Assembly: GCA_045562575.1 (NCBI GenBank) | Contig: JBJKVQ010000010.1 | Location: 1 to 10,622 of the forward strand | DNA: 10,622 nt | DNA from: UBA6952 sp045562575 | Lineage (GTDB): Bacteria > Chloroflexota > Dehalococcoidia > Lucifugimonadales > UBA6952 | Reading direction: 5' to 3' | Shown here: one piece after another, positions 5,341 through 10,622 of the stretch | How positions within the stretch are numbered: the stretch's first letter is position 1 | Layout: every line of letters begins with the position of its first letter | Notes under the pieces: generated by a model | Database searches by the model: none | Told to the model about the DNA's origin: nothing | Seen by the model: only the letters and a program-made list of their open reading frames with translations | Position numbers and translations under genes: made by a program

Positions 5341-6744
5341 TTATTTCCTTTGATAATATTCCACATATTTTTTTAAAGAATTAGCGGTATTTTCCATTCC
5401 AAATACTGCACATATACCAGCATCTGTTAGTTGTTTATACACTTGTGATCTGTCCTCAGGAGATGGGTGTGGGTACGTTGTTGATATCAGTACAACATAG
5501 GGCTTTTTTGCTCGTTTTTTAAACTCGCAGAATATTTCGGGCGTATGTCCTCTATATACACTTAACTTGTCGTTTCGGTTAGATATATGAATTTCATGAA
5601 CAATTATATCTACATTTGAATCTTCATTTAATACATCTAATACATTATTTAAATGATCTTCGCTTGCAAGTGTTCTACCTTCTATAGGGTTAGTATAGGT
5701 ACTTCCCACTAAGTTGAATTTTGTTAATATTTTTTCATATGATTTATCACTTAAACGAGGTATAGAAAAACCTGCTTTAGAAAAAACATTTGCCATTTCT
5801 GTGGCATGACCTCCTGAAAGTGCTAAGACACCAAGGTTGTAGCCAGCTTTTGTGGGAGGGTCTAGTTTGCTGAGTAGTTTTGCGGTTTCAAACATTTCAT
5901 CCATGTTATCTATTTTTATAGCATTACATTGGGTCAACATATCATCCCAGATTTTAGGGTTTGACGTTTTCGAAGTTGAGTGGGAGGCAACAGCACGTTC
6001 AGCATCATCTGTTTCTCCTACTTTCCATATCATTGTTGGTTTTATTTTTGAAATATCTTTTAATTGTTTGAAAAAATCTTTTCCACTTCTTATTCCTTCA
6101 AGATACATTCCTATGACTTTTGTATCATCATCATTTGCTAAATATTTAAGATAATCGTGACTATCTAAAATGATGCCATTCCCCATACTAACTAACTTGC
6201 TAATTTTAAGATCATGAAATGCACTACCTTGTGCAAAAGCTACAGATTGTGAGCCACTTTGTGATATAAATGCCAAGTTTCCATATTCTCCATAATATCT
6301 ACCTAAGTTAACTCCGATACCTAACTTTGGGTTGAATATCCCCATACAGTTTGGTCCCACAATTTTTAAATTTCCTTCTCTTGCTATTTGTTCGATTTCT
6401 TTTTCAAGCTCTATACCTTCTGGTGTTCCTGTTTCACTGAATCCGGCCGTATATAAATGAACACCAATAACCTTTTTGGCTGCACAATCTTTCAAGATTC
6501 TAGGTACAATTTGTGCTGGTACTGACACTATTACCAAATCTATGGTTTCTGGAACATCTAATACTGAAGGGTAACTGTCAAAGCCTAACTCTTTTGCACT
6601 TTCCCATTCATTACGATCTACGTTTACATGATACTTTTTACCTTTAAACGGTTGTATTGTTCTAAGCCACATGTGATTGTCGACTAATTTTGAACCTACA
6701 ACAGCAATACTTTGAGGTTCTAGTACTCTATCTAAACTATCCAT
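5341..6744 (-). CDS. NDP-forming acyl-CoA synthetase alpha subunit-like protein (CoA-binding)
   Basis: A 467-residue cytosolic protein with the three-domain layout of ADP-forming acetyl-CoA synthetase alpha subunits: a CoA-binding Rossmann-like domain (about 1-135), a succinyl-CoA-ligase-like domain (about 150-295) and a second ligase-CoA domain (about 300-460). Motifs seen are AVVGS (14-18), GPNCMG (130-135), SQSG (161-164) and YLEG (214-217), where the Glu corresponds to a catalytic residue of the family. His255 in VASHSTS matches the histidine that is phosphorylated. The usual loop there is SSHTG followed by small residues; here the glycines are replaced (SHSTSKTSN), and SGGHA (310-314) replaces the usual SGGPG or SGGAG. 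Known enzymes make acyl-CoA from acid plus CoA and NTP, or run the reverse for energy. The ATG has AAAGGA 7 nt upstream. It starts 11 bp after the truncated beta-like gene, which strongly suggests an operon. Confidence 0.85.
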   Translation of the reverse strand: MDSLDRVLEPQSIAVVGSKLVDNHMWLRTIQPFKGKKYHVNVDRNEWESAKELGFDSYPSVLDVPETIDLVIVSVPAQIVPRILKDCAAKKVIGVHLYTAGFSETGTPEGIELEKEIEQIAREGNLKIVGPNCMGIFNPKLGIGVNLGRYYGEYGNLAFISQSGSQSVAFAQGSAFHDLKISKLVSMGNGIILDSHDYLKYLANDDDTKVIGMYLEGIRSGKDFFKQLKDISKIKPTMIWKVGETDDAERAVASHSTSKTSNPKIWDDMLTQCNAIKIDNMDEMFETAKLLSKLDPPTKAGYNLGVLALSGGHATEMANVFSKAGFSIPRLSDKSYEKILTKFNLVGSTYTNPIEGRTLASEDHLNNVLDVLNEDSNVDIIVHEIHISNRNDKLSVYRGHTPEIFCEFKKRAKKPYVVLISTTYPHPSPEDRSQVYKQLTDAGICAVFGMENTANSLKKYVEYYQRK

Positions 6745-6755
6745 TTGATGTTCCT

Positions 6756-7229
6756 TTATGAGATTAATTCTAGACTGGCGTTATTTATATACAAATTGTT
6801 ATTATCAGTATAAATCTCCTCTAATAATAACTTTTCAATACACAATTGTTTTGTCGATAATTCTGATAAAACATCGATAGCCTTGTAAAGTATTTCAACA
6901 TTTGGAGGCGTTAGGTTTTTGTATTGATTTAATAATATTTTTGAAGCAACAGGCTGAGCGACCATTTCTTTTGCATCCTTTTTCTTTAAAGGGGGTATTC
7001 TATAGCTACAATCATCCCAAATATCTATAGCTTGTTGCCCAAATCCAAAAAATATAACATATCCAAACAAAAAATCTTTTTGTAGGCCTAAAGTAAGTTC
7101 TGTAGGATTATTTTGAGGTTTCCCAACTTTAAATCCAAGCGATATAAAAAAGTTATGTAGTTCCTCTAGATTAAAAATTATTTTTTCAGTAGTTTGAAGA
7201 TCTTTTAATAGGGTTAAAGATTTTTCCAT
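6756..7229 (-). CDS. Shortened, degenerate ATP-grasp beta-subunit-like protein
   Basis: A 157-residue protein whose residues about 43-157 resemble the C-terminal half of ADP-forming acyl-CoA synthetase beta subunits (ATP-grasp_5), which are usually about 230 residues. From memory of archaeal AcdB: ELTLGLQKDFLFGYVIFFGFG (about 44-64) aligns with the strand carrying the conserved RDPQFGP and GLGG; YRIPPL (76-81) matches the conserved FRxAPL; IEKLLLEE (131-138) sits where the metal-binding ELDINP should be. The N-terminal ATP-grasp subdomain with its lysine and glycine-rich loop is absent, replaced by about 40 unrelated residues. It probably cannot bind NTP alone and may be a structural partner of the adjacent alpha subunit, or a decaying gene kept open. 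Start: GAGGTGG (7238-7244 region) lies 8 nt before ATG 7227-7229; the upstream GTG at 7239-7241 overlaps that site and is rejected. Confidence 0.65.
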   Translation of the reverse strand: MEKSLTLLKDLQTTEKIIFNLEELHNFFISLGFKVGKPQNNPTELTLGLQKDFLFGYVIFFGFGQQAIDIWDDCSYRIPPLKKKDAKEMVAQPVASKILLNQYKNLTPPNVEILYKAIDVLSELSTKQLCIEKLLLEEIYTDNNNLYINNASLELIS

Positions 7230-7327
7230 TGATAAAACCACCTCATCGGTATTTATTTCAAATTAATATTTCAGAATCAGTTACTAAATTAAATTTATAT
7301 TGCGTAATTAGTAAATAAGATGAATCA

Positions 7328-7355
7328 ATACTACAGAAATTGTGACATAAGTCAA
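7328..7355 (-). promoter_or_regulatory. Candidate sigma-70 promoter for the CoA-ligase/MFS operon
   Basis: Reading the minus strand, TTGACT (7355-7350, five of six consensus bases) is followed after 16 nt by TAGTAT (7333-7328, four of six). Transcription would start near 7321, giving a leader of about 90 nt before the ATG at 7229. It lies in the only sizeable gap on this strand (7230-7452), the logical place for an operon promoter. Confidence 0.5.
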
Positions 7356-7452
7356 TTTTCTAAAACTTCGTAACGTATCTATTAGAGCACAAACTATTTC
7401 ACAAATCTGTTAAGAGAGATCTTTTAATAATCTTTTTCAACGTAGATTTATG

Positions 7453-8643
7453 CTAGTTGTTAGATTTAGGTATTTGTAAAAACCATCCAGATATTACTAA
7501 AGTTAGTGGCATAATAGCTATTATTGAAAGAGCAGGTATATATGATCCAGAATAGTCGGTAAAAGTACCTATAAAAATAGGGGATATTACTGAGGCCAAG
7601 TTACCAGTTGTAAGTATTGCCGCTGTGACTATTCCTACTTTTGATGCCGTAACATTGGGAAGTTCCATCGGTATCGTAATTATACTCACAATAAATATAG
7701 ATAGAAAAATACCAATACCAGCCACGCATATTAGTAGAATTATTTCATTCATAGCAAATACAGATCCAAAAGCAAAAAGAGGTAAAATTAGTCCTGAAAA
7801 TATCAATAATATTCTACGGCTATTAAATTTAGATAAAATTATGCCACTTATAGGGTTAAACATTGCATTTACTAATGGGATTACTGAAACTATAGATCCT
7901 GCTTCACCCAAAGTCATTTTTTTAACTTCATTATAGTAAGTTGGCAACCATGCACTATAGCCCACAAAAAGTGTAAGAGGGCCAATAGTTCCTATAGCAA
8001 GTATTAATACATTTCGATTAAATATAAAAGGTAAATTTTCATGTATAGAAAACGGAGTTTCATTTACTTTTGTTTTTGAAGTACGACCACCGATGATCCA
8101 AAGGATAGTAGCAACAGCAGGTATCATACTGTAGAAAGTTAAGGTAGTATTCCACCCTATATTATTAGCGATCGGTGTCGCTAATAATACGCCTAATGAA
8201 ACTCCCAATGCTCGACCAGATTCATTAATTCCATTAATGATCGATAATTCTTTAGGTTTGAACCATTCCATAGTAATTGCACTTGTGGTAGGTATCGAAA
8301 TAGCTGCGCCAATTCCAAATATAATTCTTAGTAAGATTATCATGGGAAAAGAGTTTACAAATGGAAGTAATAGACCAGCAGACATTAAGCTTCCACTTAA
8401 AATCATAGCGTTTTTGGAACCTATTTTGGAAATCAAAAAACCTCCTGGTAAAAGAAATAAAGCCATGACTAGTGTGACTGAAGAAATCAATAATCCTACT
8501 ATTCCTTTACTAATGCCATAATTTTCTATTATTGAAAGAAATAATGGCGAAGGTGCCATGAAGTTTAAACCAAGTCCAATTTGTATAAGGAATAAAATAG
8601 ATTGAATCACCCATCTATAGTGACTATATTGTGGTTTTTGCAT
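7453..8643 (-). CDS. MFS transporter (CynX/NarK-like MFS_1 group), substrate unknown
   Basis: A 396-residue major facilitator protein with about twelve hydrophobic segments and a central loop near residues 186-208. The helix 2-3 loop reads GGFLISKIGSKNAM (67-80), with Ser72 where the family's conserved Asp usually stands. The helix 4-5 region MEWFKPKELSIINGINESGR (125-144) and ALGVSLGVLLATP (145-157) fit the CynX/anion-transporter-like branch, although branch assignment by eye is weak. The ATG begins 8 bp after the stop of the GNAT gene and has no Shine-Dalgarno of its own, so translation is probably coupled to that gene. It is followed by a 223-bp gap with no clear terminator hairpin but with a promoter for the next operon. 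The role could be import of a carboxylate or other small anion, or export. Confidence 0.85.
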   Translation of the reverse strand: MQKPQYSHYRWVIQSILFLIQIGLGLNFMAPSPLFLSIIENYGISKGIVGLLISSVTLVMALFLLPGGFLISKIGSKNAMILSGSLMSAGLLLPFVNSFPMIILLRIIFGIGAAISIPTTSAITMEWFKPKELSIINGINESGRALGVSLGVLLATPIANNIGWNTTLTFYSMIPAVATILWIIGGRTSKTKVNETPFSIHENLPFIFNRNVLILAIGTIGPLTLFVGYSAWLPTYYNEVKKMTLGEAGSIVSVIPLVNAMFNPISGIILSKFNSRRILLIFSGLILPLFAFGSVFAMNEIILLICVAGIGIFLSIFIVSIITIPMELPNVTASKVGIVTAAILTTGNLASVISPIFIGTFTDYSGSYIPALSIIAIMPLTLVISGWFLQIPKSNN

Positions 8644-8651
8644 ACTCAGGC

Positions 8652-9167
8652 CTATAGTATCTTTTGCATGATGTGTTCGTGGTCAATATGTGGCCCTACA
8701 TAATAGTCGTATTCTCCAATTTTCTGAAAGCCATGCTTTTGGTAGAACTGGATTGCAATTTTATTATCTGAATAAACTCCAAGATAAATAGAGTTGTTAT
8801 TTTCTTCAATTGCTTTGTTAAATACATATCTAATTATCTGGCTTCCAATTCCTGAATGTTTTCTTTCCAGATCAACATATAGCCTATGCAATTCATTAGC
8901 TGGATATGCAGGATTATTAACTGGTAATTCCAGTTTGCCATATTTGGCGTAGGCAATAATAATATTATTTTCTTTAATAATAATTGTTTTGTTTTCAGAG
9001 TTAATTATTTGATCTTGAAAAAAAGATTCCGAACATGTTTTCTCAAGATGTTTTTGTAGGTCTTCTGGATTGTAATGCTGGAATGTATCGCTAAATGTTT
9101 TAGCTGCAAATAGTGATAATTCAGGTATGTCATTAGTAGTCGCAAGTTCAATTTTGTACATATTCAT
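8652..9167 (-). CDS. GNAT-family N-acetyltransferase, PaiA-like
   Basis: A 171-residue GCN5-related acetyltransferase that moves acetyl from acetyl-CoA to an amine. Acetyl-CoA-binding motif A is at ELHRLYVDLERKHSGIGSQI (92-111): strand 4, then the pyrophosphate loop KHSGIG (103-108) in the position of the R/Q-x-x-G-x-G/A consensus. Motif B follows at YLGVYSDNKIAIQFYQKHGF (128-147). The N-terminal TFSDTFQHYNPEDLQKHL (24-41) and the C-terminal YYVGPHIDHEHIMQK (155-169) resemble B. subtilis PaiA (spermidine/spermine acetyltransferase) and relatives. Polyamine or another small amine is therefore a reasonable but unproven substrate. ATGs at 9167 and 9161 are both possible; neither has a strong ribosome site. 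It is the first gene of a two-gene unit with the MFS transporter and diverges from the metallo-hydrolase gene. Confidence 0.88.
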   Translation of the reverse strand: MNMYKIELATTNDIPELSLFAAKTFSDTFQHYNPEDLQKHLEKTCSESFFQDQIINSENKTIIIKENNIIIAYAKYGKLELPVNNPAYPANELHRLYVDLERKHSGIGSQIIRYVFNKAIEENNNSIYLGVYSDNKIAIQFYQKHGFQKIGEYDYYVGPHIDHEHIMQKIL

Positions 9168-9203
9168 AACTCTAAATTATCAAGTTGTAGAAGTAAATAC
9201 TCG

Positions 9204-9232
9204 TTGAAATCAGATTTCATTCATTTTATAAT
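9204..9232 (+). promoter_or_regulatory. Near-consensus sigma-70 promoter for the metallo-hydrolase gene
   Basis: TTGAAA (9204-9209) and a perfect TATAAT (9227-9232) are separated by exactly 17 nt. Transcription would start near 9239, about 27 nt ahead of the preferred ATG at 9266. This is the best promoter in the window and lies in the 98-bp gap between divergent genes. Confidence 0.75.
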
Positions 9233-9265
9233 TCCAAAACACTACGAATAATGGGAGATATATAT

Positions 9266-10135
9266 ATGTCATCAACGAAATATTCTGAATTAGTCCTACT
9301 TGGTACTGGGGGTGGCCCCAGAATATGGGCAGCTCGTTCTCAACCTGCGAGTGCGATAATTGTTGATGGAGTCGTCTATATTATTGATGCTGGAGACGGT
9401 GTCACTGTGCAGTTGGCAAAAGCAGGAATAGACACTAATGCAATAAAATCAGTATTTATAACGCATAATCACTCAGACCATGTTGCTGATTATGGAAATT
9501 TACTTTTACGCACCTGGCAAAGTGGCCATAAAGGACCTATTAATTGTTTTGGACCTCCACCACTCAAGAATATGACCGAGGCATATATAGACTACATGGA
9601 TTGGGATATTAAACTGAGAATTCAACATGAAGGTAGGCCTGATTTCAAATCTATGCTCAATGTTTTTGAGATAGAAGATAATACTACGGTTTATAAAGAC
9701 TCCAACGTAAAAGTTGATTGTTTGAAAGTACCTCATGGAGAGGCTGATCCATCCTACGCATATCGTTTTGAAATTGAAAATAAGAGAATAGTTTTTTCTG
9801 GAGATACCTCTAAAAGTGAAGCACTAATAAATTTTTCTTCACATGCAGACATACTTGTACATGAAGTTCTAAACCTTGAAGGAGTAGATGCTATTATCAA
9901 AAATACTTATCCCGGTAATGAAGCATTTAGGAAACACATAGTTGATGGACATACTTCGATGGCAGAAGTAGGGCAAGTCGCAAATGAAGCGAATGTAAAA
10001 ACCTTAGTGCTTAACCATTTTGTTCCAACTGGGTCCCCGATATTGGATAAAGAAGAAATCTGGTTAGCTGGGGTAGGTGAACACTTTAAAGGATCAATTA
10101 TTGTAGGAACAGATCTAAAAAAGATATCTTTTTAA
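9266..10135 (+). CDS. Metallo-beta-lactamase-fold hydrolase, RNase Z/arylsulfatase-like group
   Basis: A 289-residue cytosolic protein of the metallo-beta-lactamase fold. It opens with LVLLGTGGGPR (9-19), the N-terminal strand typical of RNase Z-like members. The metal-binding motif T-H-N-H-S-D-H is at 66-72 (His67, His69, Asp71, His72). Further ligands in the usual order are His157 in VPHG, Asp180 in SGDTS (178-182) and His251 in LNHFVP. His229 in DGHTSMAEVG is a conserved extra of this group. All residues for a two-zinc site are present, so it should be active. It lacks an obvious tRNA-binding exosite arm, so a small-molecule hydrolase (lactone, ester, phosphodiester or sulfate) is as likely as RNase Z. 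Start: an ATG at 9251 would add five residues, but GGGAG (9253-9257) lies inside it, 8 nt before the ATG at 9266, which is preferred. Confidence 0.88.
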   Translation: MSSTKYSELVLLGTGGGPRIWAARSQPASAIIVDGVVYIIDAGDGVTVQLAKAGIDTNAIKSVFITHNHSDHVADYGNLLLRTWQSGHKGPINCFGPPPLKNMTEAYIDYMDWDIKLRIQHEGRPDFKSMLNVFEIEDNTTVYKDSNVKVDCLKVPHGEADPSYAYRFEIENKRIVFSGDTSKSEALINFSSHADILVHEVLNLEGVDAIIKNTYPGNEAFRKHIVDGHTSMAEVGQVANEANVKTLVLNHFVPTGSPILDKEEIWLAGVGEHFKGSIIVGTDLKKISF

Positions 10136-10170
10136 CCGAATACGTATAAAAATTATCTAAGAGGTACAAT

Positions 10171-10622
10171 ATGGAGAAATTAATCAATCAAGATGAAGTA
10201 GAGGATTTCCTTAAATCGTGGAAGGACGGTGTTCTTGAGATTGGGAGCGCTTACCGAAAAGATAATAATTACAAAGAGGTAGCCAAAGCTTTTATTAACA
10301 AACATTACGCTTTTGAAGATGGAAATGTTTTATTCAAACCAACTTATACAACTGAAGTCGTATTCAGGAATAACCTTGAATCTGCTTTATCATATTTTAT
10401 ATCTGGTGATATTCCAGAAGACTCTGGTTTTGCCATAAAACCATGGGAAAATATTGATGTATCGAATATTAATTTTCTAATTGAATCTGGTCTATGTGCT
10501 GTCCATGGAATACTTAACTTGCAGTCGTCAGACTCAGTAAATCAAACAAAAATAGCTTTTACTTTTATCTTAGTTAAAGCTAATGATAATATAAAAATCA
10601 AAATCCATCATTCGTCTCCACT
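10171..10622 (+). CDS. NTF2-like protein with terminal HHSS motif, COG4337/iota-carbonic-anhydrase-like (3' end cut)
   Basis: The frame is open from ATG 10171 to the window edge: 150 residues, probably only a few short of the true end. It resembles a family that I recall as often labelled phosphoribosyl-AMP cyclohydrolase in error, with W-x-x-G-x-x-x-I-G (17-25), a DY/AF region (33-48), VLFKPT (53-58), FR (65-66), ALSYF (72-76), EDSGFAIKPW (83-92) and a closing HHSS (146-149). The NTF2-like fold and the terminal HHSS are shared with COG4337/SgcJ-type proteins, among which iota-class carbonic anhydrases (metal-free or Mn-dependent CO2 hydration) are found. Whether this one is a carbonic anhydrase is inference. 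No signal peptide is seen. GAGGT (10161-10165) lies 5 nt before the ATG. It starts 35 bp after the metallo-hydrolase gene and probably shares its promoter. Confidence 0.65.
   Translation, partial: MEKLINQDEVEDFLKSWKDGVLEIGSAYRKDNNYKEVAKAFINKHYAFEDGNVLFKPTYTTEVVFRNNLESALSYFISGDIPEDSGFAIKPWENIDVSNINFLIESGLCAVHGILNLQSSDSVNQTKIAFTFILVKANDNIKIKIHHSSP

Noticed and set aside
5085..5384. A 99-codon plus-strand frame spanning the 5' end of the MFS_3 gene
   Set aside because: It overlaps conserved coding sequence on the other strand and has no recognisable domain; its existence reflects open frames opposite the extended MFS N-terminus.
7227..7241. GTG at 7239-7241 as start of the short beta-like protein
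   Set aside because: The GTG overlaps the strong GAGGTGG ribosome site, which is correctly spaced for the ATG at 7227-7229.
7230..7452. Possible small gene in the gap between the two minus-strand operons
   Set aside because: Only frames of a few codons were found on inspection; the stretch is better explained as a leader/promoter region, and no convincing terminator hairpin was seen either.

Overview
The window is AT-rich (by eye about one third G+C) and densely coding, with promoters that look like the ordinary bacterial sigma-70 type; the best is TTGAAA-N17-TATAAT at 9204-9232. It contains four multi-pass transporters, a nitronate monooxygenase, an NDP-forming CoA-ligase module, a metallo-beta-lactamase-fold hydrolase and small housekeeping-like enzymes. 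This suggests a free-living, carboxylate-using bacterium. An AT-rich marine lineage such as SAR202/Dehalococcoidia-type Chloroflexota is possible, but that placement is a guess from gene content, not something the sequence proves. I see no rRNA, tRNA, CRISPR array, transposase or phage gene.

Layout. Positions 1-581 (-) hold the 5' part of a nitronate monooxygenase. The 330-bp intergenic stretch to 911 carries a compact three-copy repeat with palindromic structure (729-796). Then come a small lipoprotein (912-1295, +) and a TauE/SafE-type permease (1426-2190, +). A short alkyltransferase-like DNA-repair protein (2371-2670, -) is divergent from an OFA/monocarboxylate-like MFS transporter (2765-4003, +). 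That transporter has no ribosome binding site of its own and seems to be translated by coupling from a 16-codon leader ORF (2718-2768). It converges with a second MFS transporter (4034-5305, -).

The minus strand then carries two units. The distal unit has a candidate promoter near 7328-7355. It encodes a shortened, degenerate ATP-grasp beta-subunit remnant (6756-7229), a CoA-ligase alpha subunit (5341-6744) and the enterobactin-exporter-like MFS protein (4034-5305). The proximal unit encodes a PaiA-like GNAT acetyltransferase (8652-9167) and another MFS transporter (7453-8643), 8 bp apart. On the right, reading outward, are a metallo-beta-lactamase-fold hydrolase (9266-10135, +) and an NTF2-like protein with a terminal HHSS motif (10171 to the edge, +). 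The latter resembles COG4337 / iota-type carbonic anhydrase-like proteins.

Most notable points: (1) the alpha plus truncated-beta CoA-ligase operon, in which nucleotide-binding parts are missing and the phosphohistidine loop is altered; (2) two genes (TauE-like and MFS_3-like) whose good Shine-Dalgarno sites point at ATA or ATT rather than ATG/GTG/TTG; (3) the leader ORF with an ATGA overlap in front of the MFS gene; (4) the repeat/palindrome cluster at 729-796. Several gene starts given here differ from the longest-ORF or canonical-start choice, and the reasons are in each entry.
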